Assembly: GCA_023205875.1 (NCBI GenBank)
Contig: CP060755.1
Coordinates: forward strand, 930,001-994,000
DNA length: 64,000 bases
Source: Chloropicon primus
Lineage: Eukaryota; Chlorophyta; Chloropicophyceae; Chloropicales; Chloropicaceae
Direction of reading: 5' to 3'
The notes beneath the pieces are model-generated. The model was not told the DNA's origin. It saw only the letters and a list, made by a program, of their open reading frames with translations, and did no database searches. The translations under genes and the position numbers were made by a program. Of this stretch, positions 21,401 to 29,955 are shown in pieces. The first letter of the stretch is position 1. Each line of letters begins with the position of its first letter.

Positions 21401-21866
21401 TGGAGATGGAGAACTCCCACCCGGCGGGAGAGGACAAGACGAAATTGAAGAGCTCGCTTATCGACTTGGGGACAATGCCCCAGTCGTCCGGGGTGTCGAG
21501 GTAGTTGTCCGGTCCGAACATCGTGTGGGTCTTGCCCGAGGACGTCTGCCCGTACGCGAATATCGTCCCATTGTAACCCTCGAAGCAGTGCTTCACGATG
21601 TTATTCGATATCCACTCGAAGACCTCGTCCTGCGTCGAGTCCTCCTTGTAAATTCTATCCAAGTTGAAATTGGTCTTTTCCTCCCGGACGCCAGTCCTGT
21701 TGGTCTGGGTGACGTTCGGCCCCACGCCGTGGAATGTCACGGAAGTGTTCCCGCGGTCCACCTCATACTTGAGCCTCTTCTCCTTGGACTGAGTTTTCTC
21801 TCTCTCATTTTGCGGCCTGAACCGAGCGCACACCCTTATGTTCTCAGCCTTCCCTTTCCCCACCAT
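18426..21866 (-). CDS. Kinesin heavy chain with N-terminal motor, kinesin-1-like
   Basis: The 1146-residue product has a motor domain in residues about 8-345: IRVCARFRPQNE, P-loop YGQTSSGKTHTMFG, switch I NSRSSRSHS, switch II DLAGSERVDKT, and IPYRDSKLTRILQESLGGN. The P-loop form GQTSSGKTHTM is typical of kinesin-1. A neck-like stretch leads into about 700 residues of coiled coil, and the tail ends in basic RRSMVKK and a run of seven prolines. A plus-end-directed transport motor is expected, possibly in the flagellar or secretory pathway; the long coiled coil and tail do not settle the subfamily. The frame runs to 21890 but only from GTG; the ATG at 21866 gives MVGKGKAENIRVCARFRP. The divergent MCTP-like gene starts 549 nt away. 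Confidence 0.93.
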   Translation of the reverse strand: MVGKGKAENIRVCARFRPQNEREKTQSKEKRLKYEVDRGNTSVTFHGVGPNVTQTNRTGVREEKTNFNLDRIYKEDSTQDEVFEWISNNIVKHCFEGYNGTIFAYGQTSSGKTHTMFGPDNYLDTPDDWGIVPKSISELFNFVLSSPAGWEFSISTSYFQLYKERIQDLLKPANNNLKIHESKARGIFIEGLSSEYLEDVQNLLDVLTVGGANKTVASTDMNSRSSRSHSVLQVTLVQKNEEGSSKTGKFTFVDLAGSERVDKTNAVGQTFEEAKKINLSLTCLANVIKSLSSGSAHIPYRDSKLTRILQESLGGNTKTMLILCCSPDLSNIEETLSTLRFGKSAKNIKNQVKVNVRRSAQELEYMLKRLQDELAVERKQVEGLKAEIDWMKSPDYNPENKPEVEEEAQDEFDIEDRMMMEQELESKQVRIDSLQEELSTLHGEHEVSLKDLKDKSDSLDQVQASLKKLEAAAKVDFRKIEQLEFDLQASKSDRNVIGSQVDAWKQKVEAANAARERLQQASDKLKADISVLEESKIEMSERMLESEKENMKLQEDLSSAREEAMASAQSSEKLKIDLNHIEEKLSNSEKKSKTMAESLRELQASSEAAQEEVKSLEAKMSTAETNFTRAEEENKSLRETLEASRAEFESDSKEQQSKVENLESKLKDSQKVYEELNSNFKEQNLLRDQAEQDLARHKKQWVESKSLLEATIKEHEESKKQLEESLVKEKEMSSTLDSQLLDLRKSLHKHRNTMLTEAPQLSEAPGDDSVGQVEALFQTIDKYKKLNSEYAEKNKKIEETSTELRKEVMKLNEEKKNLVEQGEVKNQEHAKELVELENKMSTQISEEKGRTMDLRTKLMEKRSVLMKLTTEKKGAEKKHQDSVQEVKALQEKAEEKAEKITSLEANSRHQNSVIARIHKEKEEAHEAHLEKLSKLELEKLQLGVDIEQLKEQKEAISTQLSESKEKVAAQKIRLTKEQMDQEKLKGQCAQLKEELDSSKNAILEAQNQAEESSESAKKELEALAGSLETSRSMIQKQADHISGLESELSDRDEQIRELQELQQSSLEERQEMEESLAEVQDKYDKLVAEMPMRVRAKIFKPVLGGVEKALKEKIDLGGVRANLKRVGRRSMVKKDPPPPPPPKEDT

Positions 21867-22415
21867 CTCTCCCAGATTCCCCTTTCTCACACCCCCAGCC
21901 CACTACACCTCCCCTTCCCACACCGCTCACACACGCACGCACGCACACACACACAGAGAGAGAGAGCGCGAGGGAGAGGGAGGGAGATCCGACACCACAC
22001 TCTGCTAAGCACCAAGCCAAGCACTCTGTCTCTCCTGTTCCCGCCAGCCTCTCTTCCCCCTGCTGCTGCTGGTTTTCTCTCTGTGGAGGAGGAGGGAAGT
22101 CGACGAGACCTAAGAAGGGTCCCACTACACTGCCAGCCAGTCTGTCCTTCCCATTGGAGAACACGAAGCCAACACTTGACCACAGCAGTGCTAACATAGA
22201 CTCTAGGATATAGGATAAAAACATGTCCGTGGGATCCTCGCCCCATTCGGAAATTTCAATATTGAAATTTCAGGAGAGGAGCTTTGATGTTCGCTCCTCC
22301 GAGGGTTTTTTCTAACGCTCGGCTCGGCGGTTACGCCTCCTCGGCATGACGACGATGCGATGGTGTGTGTGTGGTGTGTGGTGTCGTGTGCAGAGTTGTA
22401 GTTGTTCACCACACC
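21867..22415. other. Bidirectional intergenic region, kinesin / MCTP-like
   Basis: No gene seen. It holds a mixed (CA)n(GA)n microsatellite at about 21930-21980 and a perfect 22-bp palindrome at 22250-22271. Both flanking genes read outward, so both promoters must lie here. Confidence 0.6.
22250..22271. promoter_or_regulatory. 22-bp perfect palindrome in a divergent promoter
   Basis: Half-site GAAATTTCAAT followed at once by its exact reverse complement, with no spacer. It sits 145 nt before the MCTP-like ATG and is AT-rich in otherwise GC-rich DNA. A dimeric transcription-factor site is the natural reading, but no factor is known for it. Confidence 0.5.
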
Positions 22416-25400
22416 ATGACCATGTCGACGTCGTCGCGAGGCCCGGGGTTGGACTGCGTGGTCAGAGTCCACGAGAGTCGCAATGTGGTGGATAAGGGTG
22501 AGGCCCTGAACTACTGCGTTTGCGTGGTCTCCATCGTTCGCACGTCGTACGAGAGCCTGCAGGAAGAAGTTCTGGACAGGGTGAGGTACGTGAGTGCCCC
22601 GGCGCACCGGCAGAAGCTGAAGCTCGCGAGGCCGCAGGTGTGGAAGCAGACCTCGAGCAAGGAGTGCAGTATCCACTGGCAGAAGCACAACCCGAGGGAA
22701 GCGTTTGCGCTGAGCCTTCGGCCACGCAGCGGGAGGCTGTACTGGACCGACGGGAGCGAGGAGGACAGGAGAGGGGGGAGGGTCTCGGATGTGAAGGAGG
22801 AGGAGATGCTGTGGAACCTGACCAACATGCCCAGGGTGAAGCTGGAAGTCTATGGCGTCGGGAGCCCGTCCTCTCCCAAGGAGAAGTTTCTGGGGCAGGC
22901 GTACTTGAGCTGGCGGGAGATCACCGCGAGCCTCGACGCCTCCTCCAGGAGCCCAGACGGCAGCACCAAAGTCTTCCTGCAGATGAAGCCGAGGAACCTC
23001 AAGTCTCGCGTCGGGGGCTACTTCGTGCTGTCCGTCGAGCCCGCTCTGCTGCCCCGGGGGGGCGCGGCGCCCGAGGGGCCCACAAGAGCCCCCTCTTCGT
23101 ACATGAAGAGGATGGTCTTGTACTGCCAAGTCATCAAGGTGGAGAATCTGCGGGGGGGGTCGGTGGACCCCTACGTTCTCGTGGAGACGCAACCCGCGTC
23201 CGAGTTTTCGAGGGCGGCCCGAACGCGGACAAAGTTTCAGTCCCTGGACCCTGTCTTCGAGGAAGCTTTCCTCTTCTGCGGTTTGAGGCCCGAATTGAGG
23301 GACCTGCGCCTCTCCGTCTGGGACGAGAACACGGGAGCGAAGCACGCGTGTCTTGGACACATCACCATCCCACTCGAGGCGGTCTTCCACAACCAGCACA
23401 ACATGAAGAGCTATGACCATTCCGGGGAGGAGGGCCAGCAAAGCAAGGTCAAAGACTGCACGATGGTGTTTGAATTGCAGCAAGAGACCTCCGGCCACAA
23501 GGATCAAAGCCAGAGCCTCCTGCACCTTTCCTTGTGGTTCGGGACTGGGGAGGAGACTCTGAACGCGTGCGGGAATCTGGAGAGGGGCATTCCCGGCAAC
23601 GTCGGCGACGCCGTCTTCTACGAGCCGGAGCTCAGAAAGCTGCACGTCGACATCTTGAAGGCCAAGAACCTGCCTCCAAAGGTGAAGAAGAACGGGTACT
23701 TGGCGGGAAGAGATTCCTATTGCACTGTCTCCATGACGGGGGGGCCACAAAAAAATTCGACGCAGATTCAAAGGTCCACGCTGTGGCCCGAGTTCAACGA
23801 AAAGTTTGCCCTGATGGTGGCCCAAAACCAGCTCCACAAATGTGCCGTCAAGTCGGGAGGCTTGATTCATGACGGGCCCTTTCCCGCCGCCTCGGAAGGG
23901 TCGTTGTCCCACAGGTCCAAGGACATCGGGTTCAACAATCCCGCTCTTTTGTCGATGGTGAAAAAGTTGGGAACCAGATCGCCCATACTTACGATCAAGA
24001 TGTTTGACTACGAGCCGCTGCACCAGAGCCTGGGCGGCGGCGACCGACTGATTGGTAAGCTCAAGGTGCCCGTTAGCAATCTGCCCACGTCGGTGAATGG
24101 CTCGACGAAGCCCCAGTGGCAGCCTTTGGTTGGAGGCTCGGGCATCAAAGGCATGAAATACAACGACGCACCGCCAGAGCTCTACTTTAGGGCTTGCTTC
24201 GAGAGAGAGGACTGTCCCCCTGCTGAGAACAAGAGGGCCATCGGAAGCGTGAGCATCACCCTGAAGAAAGTGTACTTGGAGCCGACCGCGGCATCGATAG
24301 CTTCCGAGCGTGGGGGGCTTTACTGCCTCGTCAAGTACGGGAAGGAGCTGGTGAAGACTCCTTGCCGTCAAACGAGAACGAAAGCGGGCTCGGGCTCATC
24401 CCTGGCGGGCACCAGGAGAACGTCGAGGTCGGCGAGGTCTGCAAGAGATTCGGAAAGGTCCGAGTACAACGACTACCAGTCCCTCGGCTCGATCGCGACG
24501 CACAGGTCGTCTGGGCAAGGCACGGGGAGATTGGACTACGACTTGTTCAGCCACGACGATTCTCTTCAGGTCAATGATTTGCAGATCTTCAAGTTCGGTG
24601 ACCGGTGCGCGTTCCCTGTCTGCGAACCGTCTTCCCTCATCTCGGTGGGGATCTTTGACAACGCGGACATGAAGCTGAGCAAGATCCAAATGAGACTCTC
24701 AACGTTCCTGAGGCGCTCCAACAGAATGCTTTACCCGATCTCGATAGACATGCCAGAAAACAAGGAGACGCTTCACGTGGGCTACCTGGAGTTCAGCATC
24801 ACGATAAAGTACGACTCCAAGCTTGATCTGTGGGCGAGGTACTTCACGCTGACGCAGCCGTCCACGCATTACACTGATCCCCTTCCGCTCAAGGTCAGAT
24901 ACAATGCGCAGGTGCAGGAGCACGAGCTTTTGAAGGCTTCCGTGTCTCGGGGGCCAAAGAAGCTCAGTCCGGATGTTGGAAAGGTGATGCTTGACACCGA
25001 GAACATAAAGTTCTCGATTGCATGCCTCCAGGCAAGAATTGCCAGCATCACCGAGTCCGTGAAGAACTTGATCCCAGTGGACTTGACGAAGCTTGACATG
25101 TACAACCCGATCACCTGGGAGAAGCCGTGGCTCTCCACCGTCATTGCCGCGGCCGCCTGCCTGGCCATTCAGTACGCTGAGTACCTCTTGCCCGTAACGT
25201 TCCTGCTTTTGGTCGTGGCCGGTCTGTTCTTGAGGAAGTTCCAGAGGCAGATCATCCTTTACGAATTGTCCAGGCTCTCCAAAACAGAGGAGGCTAAGGA
25301 AGGCGCTGAGTCTCCGGGGAAGACGGGCAGCCAAGTCAGCGACTTGATGAAGGGGCTGAAACTGGATACCCCGGTCGTTCTTGACGACCAGACCGTGTTG

Positions 25401-26366
25401 GACGAGGAGGACGAGAAAGGGCAGGGGGCTGACTTTTGCATTCCAGACTTTGAGTCCAACAGCTTCAACGTTGATTGCTTCTGGCAAGAAGAGAGCGAGC
25501 GAATCGTCCGCGACCGGGATGGCAAGGATTCAGAGAGTCGCCGGCAGCCTCGAGCGAGCGAGAAGAAGCTCGCGAGGGTGAAGAGGAAGGTGGAGATTCT
25601 GAAGCTCACGGTCGAGGACAAGCTGCTGACTGTGAAGACGAAAGCTGGGAGCAAGATCAATGTAGTGAAAGTGAAGATGGGAGGCAGGGTCGACGGCGTG
25701 AAAATCAAGCTCGAGGACAAGCTGAAGCACATCAACAAGGCATTGAAGACCAAGTTTCCGCACTTGGAGGTGAAGCTCAGGGACATCCAGTCCGCAAACA
25801 GGACCCTGAAGGAAAGCGTGAAGGACACGGCCAGCAAGGTCAAGAGCCGAGTGGGCCACGCGGTGTCCGGCGTGAGGAACAAGGCGGGGGAGGTATTTAC
25901 CAAGGCCGGCGGAGCAATCGACGGGGTGAAGGACATGGCGAGGAAGGAGATGCTCGCCGTGAGACGAAGGGCCGGGTTTGTCGTGATGATGGACAAGTAC
26001 GTGGAGCTAAAAAAGCAGTACAATGAGCTCAAAAGCTACTCCGGGATCACGCAAATGATGCTGGGAGACCTGAACAAGGGCCTGCAGAATGTGAGGGGGC
26101 TCATCCTTTGGACGGATCCGAGGGTCTCCTTCTTCTGTGTCTTTGGCTGCTTCCTCTCCTCGCTTTTCCTCTTTTGGTTTGGCTTGAAGGTGGCCCTGCA
26201 GCTGAGCGTTCTGTACGTTCTCAGGCCCCCGTTCCTGCAGGACCCGCTCCCCCCGGTGCCCCTCATCCCCTTCTTCCGGATGGCTTCCGTCCAGGAGTCC
26301 CCCTTGTGGTGCTACCTGGGCATCATGCAGAAGAAAGCCGACGTGAATAACAAGAAGGAGGCTTGA
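22416..26366 (+). CDS. MCTP-like protein: multiple C2 domains, phosphoribosyltransferase C-terminal (PRT_C)-like membrane region
   Basis: The 1316-residue product has about four C2-like units: residues about 10-180, 225-330 (VENLRGGSVDPYVLVE, clear), 410-580 (ILKAKNLPPKV...GRDSYCTVSM, clear) and 610-800. A membrane segment follows WEKPWLSTVIAAAACLAIQ at about 900-960. After a long amphipathic insert, a second membrane segment (WTDPRVSFFCVFGCFLSSL) at about 1230-1280 is followed by YVLRPPFLQDPLPPVP. This W-x-DPR...YVLRxP ending is the PRT_C signature of MCTPs, which tether the ER to other membranes and bind Ca2+/phospholipid. The insert (about 1040-1210) has repeats such as VKTKAGSKINVVKVK and ASKVKSRVGHAVSGVRNKAG. 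The ATG at 22416 is used because the frame upstream opens only at GTG in a (GT)-rich tract. Confidence 0.82.
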   Translation: MTMSTSSRGPGLDCVVRVHESRNVVDKGEALNYCVCVVSIVRTSYESLQEEVLDRVRYVSAPAHRQKLKLARPQVWKQTSSKECSIHWQKHNPREAFALSLRPRSGRLYWTDGSEEDRRGGRVSDVKEEEMLWNLTNMPRVKLEVYGVGSPSSPKEKFLGQAYLSWREITASLDASSRSPDGSTKVFLQMKPRNLKSRVGGYFVLSVEPALLPRGGAAPEGPTRAPSSYMKRMVLYCQVIKVENLRGGSVDPYVLVETQPASEFSRAARTRTKFQSLDPVFEEAFLFCGLRPELRDLRLSVWDENTGAKHACLGHITIPLEAVFHNQHNMKSYDHSGEEGQQSKVKDCTMVFELQQETSGHKDQSQSLLHLSLWFGTGEETLNACGNLERGIPGNVGDAVFYEPELRKLHVDILKAKNLPPKVKKNGYLAGRDSYCTVSMTGGPQKNSTQIQRSTLWPEFNEKFALMVAQNQLHKCAVKSGGLIHDGPFPAASEGSLSHRSKDIGFNNPALLSMVKKLGTRSPILTIKMFDYEPLHQSLGGGDRLIGKLKVPVSNLPTSVNGSTKPQWQPLVGGSGIKGMKYNDAPPELYFRACFEREDCPPAENKRAIGSVSITLKKVYLEPTAASIASERGGLYCLVKYGKELVKTPCRQTRTKAGSGSSLAGTRRTSRSARSARDSERSEYNDYQSLGSIATHRSSGQGTGRLDYDLFSHDDSLQVNDLQIFKFGDRCAFPVCEPSSLISVGIFDNADMKLSKIQMRLSTFLRRSNRMLYPISIDMPENKETLHVGYLEFSITIKYDSKLDLWARYFTLTQPSTHYTDPLPLKVRYNAQVQEHELLKASVSRGPKKLSPDVGKVMLDTENIKFSIACLQARIASITESVKNLIPVDLTKLDMYNPITWEKPWLSTVIAAAACLAIQYAEYLLPVTFLLLVVAGLFLRKFQRQIILYELSRLSKTEEAKEGAESPGKTGSQVSDLMKGLKLDTPVVLDDQTVLDEEDEKGQGADFCIPDFESNSFNVDCFWQEESERIVRDRDGKDSESRRQPRASEKKLARVKRKVEILKLTVEDKLLTVKTKAGSKINVVKVKMGGRVDGVKIKLEDKLKHINKALKTKFPHLEVKLRDIQSANRTLKESVKDTASKVKSRVGHAVSGVRNKAGEVFTKAGGAIDGVKDMARKEMLAVRRRAGFVVMMDKYVELKKQYNELKSYSGITQMMLGDLNKGLQNVRGLILWTDPRVSFFCVFGCFLSSLFLFWFGLKVALQLSVLYVLRPPFLQDPLPPVPLIPFFRMASVQESPLWCYLGIMQKKADVNNKKEA

Positions 26367-26560
26367 ATACACATACACTTTCACGGAAGATCGCCACCGT
26401 CACCATCACCACCTCCATTCTGATTTCCTCCTTTGTCTTGTCCAAATTCCCGAGTGAATCGGTCAAAAGGAAGGGAAGCAGATAGGGAGTGACAGCAAAT
26501 CGACACAGACCAAGAACGGAAAGAAGGACGGACGGACGGCAAGGTGAACAAGTTTGAGCC

Positions 26561-27595
26561 ATGACGCACCCGAAAGTTCTAGAGTTGTGGGAAGCATTGG
26601 AAGCAAAGCAGGGCAACATTTCTGCTCAGTTGTGTTACCTGGACAACTGGCTGGACGAGACGAAAGGATGGTCGTTCCAGCACTCGGAGTTTGGCAAAAC
26701 ATTCACATACTTCAAGAGCAACCCCTCCACGTGCGGTGCTGCCGCTGAAAAGTTCTCCGCCAAGCTCGGTCAAATTTACTGCGAAGCGATAGCCCAGGCG
26801 GTGAACAACATCGAGAACAGCGCCGGTGCAGTCTCTGCCGTGGAGAAGCTCGCCGTGGCGTGCAAGGACCCTCATAACAAGAGAATCGTGCTTCAGAAGT
26901 TGGCCGGTCCGCCTAACTTTTGCAACAGCACTGCCATCAAAGTGTGCTCGGGGTACTTTGGCGACGAGCTCGACATCGACGTCTGCAGGAAGATCGTGGC
27001 GGATTATGGCGACGCCGCGAAGGAGAAGCAGAACGCCCAGGACATGGCACGAATGGATGCTGAGCTTGACAGGGAAAACGCCGCGCAGAAGGCGCAGTGG
27101 TTCAAGACTGTGGAAGAGCTACGTGGCAGACCGGTATACATCAGGTTCTGGGAAAAGATGGCAAAGATTCAGGCTGAGGGAGGCATGCCTCTGACTCACA
27201 CCGACCCAATGTTCCAGCAGCCTGACCACAAGTTCGCCTTCATGAAGTTGGGCGGATCGAACCCACTGAGCTTCTTGGGCGGCATCTCCTTCTTGAAGAA
27301 GTACGCTGAGCTCAAGTTCGAGGTGAGGCAGGCCATTGTCAAGTATGGGATCCTGTTCTACTTCAAGAACACCGCCTGCAAAGGTTGCATCCCGATCCAC
27401 AGGCCGGCCGAGTTCGGACCTATTGAACCCGTCAAGAATTCCGACGGCGCGGTTCAAGGCTACGCCTTCACCGTCACGACCAAGCTCCCCCGCCGATTCG
27501 GCGCCCCCCCAGGCTGCGAGTGGAAGATCGGCGCCAAGACCGAGGCGGAAGCGCAGGAGGTCCTCAACACTTGTGAAAAAGTAAGGGCAGCCTAA
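26561..27595 (+). CDS. Uncharacterised helical protein with a possible C-terminal PH-like fold
   Basis: I do not recognise this 344-residue protein as a named family. Residues about 1-190 look wholly alpha-helical (WEALEAKQGNISAQLCYLDN; DAAKEKQNAQDMARMDAELD). Residues about 240-344 alternate strands and end in a helix: LKFEVRQAIVKYGILFYFK, IPIHRPAEFGPIEP, YAFTVTTKLPRRFGAPPGC, then EWKIGAKTEAEAQEVLNTCE. The pattern of strands closing with a W-containing strand and a C-terminal helix resembles a PH domain, and the arrangement might be a BAR-plus-PH lipid-binding protein; both are inferences. There is no signal peptide. A TGTAA follows 30 nt after the stop, so it is probably a complete single-exon gene. 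Confidence 0.75.
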   Translation: MTHPKVLELWEALEAKQGNISAQLCYLDNWLDETKGWSFQHSEFGKTFTYFKSNPSTCGAAAEKFSAKLGQIYCEAIAQAVNNIENSAGAVSAVEKLAVACKDPHNKRIVLQKLAGPPNFCNSTAIKVCSGYFGDELDIDVCRKIVADYGDAAKEKQNAQDMARMDAELDRENAAQKAQWFKTVEELRGRPVYIRFWEKMAKIQAEGGMPLTHTDPMFQQPDHKFAFMKLGGSNPLSFLGGISFLKKYAELKFEVRQAIVKYGILFYFKNTACKGCIPIHRPAEFGPIEPVKNSDGAVQGYAFTVTTKLPRRFGAPPGCEWKIGAKTEAEAQEVLNTCEKVRAA

Positions 27596-28055
27596 ACACA
27601 CACACACACAAGCAGTTTTGTTCATGTAATAAATTATTGATAAACAATAACAGTTCAAAGGCAAGCAACACAACCACCGAGCAGGAACAGCGAGAGCAAA
27701 CGGACGGACGGGGATGACCTTGATTGGCTGTGATTGACCTGGTGACTCACCCAGTGGTAACATTGTTGTTGTCCATTGTATCTCTCAACCGTTATGCATC
27801 ATCACCTGCATCGTGCTTGTGAGGAAGGAAGGACCAATGCCGTAACCATCATCTAGCCGAACCACGTTTGCCTCCACCCCCTTGTCCTTTCCTCCATCGA
27901 ACGTCTCCAGGAAGAGGACCACCTTTGCCTTTGCCCCTCACGTTCTCTCTCGTCCAGAGCAGGACAATTTGGGGGTGAAAATTTTGTCCTTGGGATAAAG
28001 AGGCGAGAGCGGGGCGAGGGAAGGGAGAGAGAGAGACACAGAGGAGAAGAGAGAG
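27596..28055. other. Intergenic: 3' UTR and GILT promoter
   Basis: No gene seen. A (CA)n run follows the stop at 27595 and TGTAA lies at 27625-27629. The last 60 bases before the GILT-like ATG are a GA-rich run. Confidence 0.5.
27625..27629 (+). terminator. TGTAA poly(A) signal
   Basis: TGTAA 30 nt after the stop at 27595, within TTCATGTAATAAATTATTG. Confidence 0.6.
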
Positions 28056-28841
28056 ATGTACTCGCGAGTCGACACGCGCCGGGGGGGGGTGATCCTCGCC
28101 GCGGCCACGCTCCTACTCATTCAGGGAATCGTCGTGACGGCTGTGAGGGTGCCTGCGTACCTTGGAGGCGACGACGTGAGCCACCACCACCACCACCACC
28201 ACCACGAGATGGTGAAGGTGAAGGTTTTCTACTACGAGGAGACTCTGTGTCCCGACTGCGCCAAGTTCGGGGCAGGGTCGATGAACGAGGCGGTCGAGAA
28301 CTTGAGCGACTACATGGATTTGTACGTCGTGGCGTACGGAAATGAGCGTTATAACGAGTCGACCGGCACGTACACCTGCCAACACGGCGAAGAGGAGTGC
28401 TACATGAACCTCATCGAGGCCTGCTTGGACTTGTACGCCGGTGACGACTACAGGCGTTATTATCCTTTCTTCAAGTGCGCGGACGACATTGTGGCCAACG
28501 TGTATCCTCACATCAAAGGTATTTCTGCCTATATCATGAAAAAGTGCGCGTCCACTCTGCCAAGTGACATCACCCCTGAAATCCTGGACAGTTGCGCCAC
28601 GGGCAACCTGGGCCAGGAGCTGATTGCTATCTCGAGGCACAACACGGAGAGCTTGAACCCGCCCCACACGTACGTGCCTTGGGTCGTCGTGGACAAGAAG
28701 CCAGTCTTCCAAAATTACGACAACATTTCGGCGATCGTGTGCGAGGAGTGGGCCAGGCTGAACGACGCGAACCCTCCACCGGAATGCAGCAAGCTCGCGA
28801 GCACTCCGAGGCAGAGGGTCTCCGGGGTCTGCACACTCTAA
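28056..28841 (+). CDS. GILT-family (gamma-interferon-inducible lysosomal thiol reductase-like) secreted or lysosomal reductase
   Basis: Members reduce protein disulfides, in animals in lysosomes and in plants in the secretory route. The 261-residue product has a signal sequence (VILAAATLLLIQGIVVTAV, about residues 12-30), then eight consecutive histidines, then the thioredoxin-like domain. The active site is CPDC (about residues 66-69) in FYYEETLCPDCAKFG. The family signature CQHGx2ECx2Nx4C is exact: CQHGEEECYMNLIEAC. Strand-end signatures NPPHTYVPWVVVDKK and DNISAIVCE are also typical. It heads the secreted-protein island and could supply disulfide reduction for the cysteine-rich CAP proteins next door, though that link is only positional. 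Confidence 0.93.
   Translation: MYSRVDTRRGGVILAAATLLLIQGIVVTAVRVPAYLGGDDVSHHHHHHHHEMVKVKVFYYEETLCPDCAKFGAGSMNEAVENLSDYMDLYVVAYGNERYNESTGTYTCQHGEEECYMNLIEACLDLYAGDDYRRYYPFFKCADDIVANVYPHIKGISAYIMKKCASTLPSDITPEILDSCATGNLGQELIAISRHNTESLNPPHTYVPWVVVDKKPVFQNYDNISAIVCEEWARLNDANPPPECSKLASTPRQRVSGVCTL
28182..28205 (+). repeat. (CAC)n run encoding eight histidines
   Basis: Eight His codons, nearly all CAC, between the signal peptide and the GILT domain. Confidence 0.85.
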
Positions 28842-29033
28842 AGCAGGGCTTTCTGGGGTCCTTGGCGGCAAAGGTTGTTCGCGCGCAAAACGGGAGATGG
28901 AAAGTGATTCAACTTGCTCTATTTTTGATTTATTATTGTAAGGTTTCCTTCTTGCTGTTGCCTTGGTGCCTTGTGGCTTGGCAGCCTGCGCCCCCCCTCT
29001 GCCCCCCTGAGTCATGGCATCGCCCATTCAATC

Positions 29034-29537
29034 TCAATCCAGCACGGGCGGCGCGTGGTCCACCGCCGGACCGCCGTAGATCGCGTCCTTCATGATGAGA
29101 ATGTCGCTGAGCAGCTTCTCCTCCACCAGGGGGCCAAAGTCGATGCGCTCGACAGATTTTACTTCGAGGCGATCCATGATGCCCTGAGCCTTCATCCTCA
29201 GCTTCCCCACCCTCTCCTTGGCCAGTTTTAGCTCGGCCGACTTCCAGAGGCCCAGGCGACCCTCCACCTCTACCTGGCCCGCGGGCACCAACTTGCGGTG
29301 GTTGTCAGCAACGCCTCGAGGCGGAGCCCCCTCCGTCGCGGCGACCGCATCGAAGCAGGACGCGATCACCACCAGGCTGAGCGCGATTGCAACGAACGAG
29401 TGAGACAACCCCCTCCGGCTCAGGCTCGAGTGGAGGTCGTACGCCTGCTTCGCCTTGAGCATGCACCTCGTGCTCCTCGCGATCTCGGCGCGGGCCCTCC
29501 TGGTGTTCGTGAGTCTGAGCATCGTCGTCATCATCAT
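29034..29537 (-). CDS. Small secreted or type II membrane protein, unknown
   Basis: A 167-residue protein with no recognised family. A basic N-terminus is followed by a hydrophobic stretch (SHSFVAIALSLVVIASCFDAVA, about residues 45-66), then HRKL about 14 residues later, then an amphipathic helical domain (LKLAKERVGKLRMKAQGIMD). The hydrophobic segment sits far from the start, so it could be a signal anchor; initiation at an internal Met (MLKAKQAYDLH, residue 26) would give a classical signal peptide. It has one cysteine inside the hydrophobic segment and none after. The HRKL placement recalls the R-x-L motif of the other small secreted genes at 37750, 42489 and 43321. It is convergent with the GILT gene (192-nt gap). 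Confidence 0.6.
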   Translation of the reverse strand: MMMTTMLRLTNTRRARAEIARSTRCMLKAKQAYDLHSSLSRRGLSHSFVAIALSLVVIASCFDAVAATEGAPPRGVADNHRKLVPAGQVEVEGRLGLWKSAELKLAKERVGKLRMKAQGIMDRLEVKSVERIDFGPLVEEKLLSDILIMKDAIYGGPAVDHAPPVLD

Positions 29538-29955
29538 TGTCGTCGTCGTCGCCGTCGTCCTCTTTGTTGTCTCAAAAGTGCGCGCGCGCCCGGAGCTTGA
29601 GCTCGTGTGCCAATCCGATCACTCAAAAAGCGTTACAACCATCGACAATCAATTCATTTAATTTATTTCAGGGGTGAGGCCGGAGGGAATCGTGGAATGG
29701 GAAGGCCAATGGGGGATCTCTTTGGACAGAATCGGCTTTCTTTCTTTCTTTCTTCGTTCTTCTTGGGTCCAAAGGAGAGGCGAAGGCCCAAGGGCTCTTT
29801 TCCAAGCCCTCCTTTCGAGTGGTCCTCTTCTCTACTCGAGCAGAGTAAAGTGGTGTCAGAGAGATGAGTCGAGCCAAGCCAAGGCAAAGGCAAAACATGT
29901 GTATATTGTACAAAAGCACGCGCGCTTATGCGTGCTGAATGTTGTCTTTCGGACT
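29538..29955. other. Intergenic: upstream of small secreted gene, 3' of CAP gene A
   Basis: No gene seen. A (GTC)n tract lies at 29521-29565, partly inside the neighbouring gene. Confidence 0.4.

Noticed and set aside
22203-24371. 722-codon minus-strand frame opposite the MCTP-like gene
   Set aside because: Antisense to C2 domains that are clearly coding; composition is the complement of those codons.
28182-28205. His-tag from a cloning vector
   Set aside because: It lies inside a natural signal-peptide-bearing gene in contiguous genomic sequence with native flanks.
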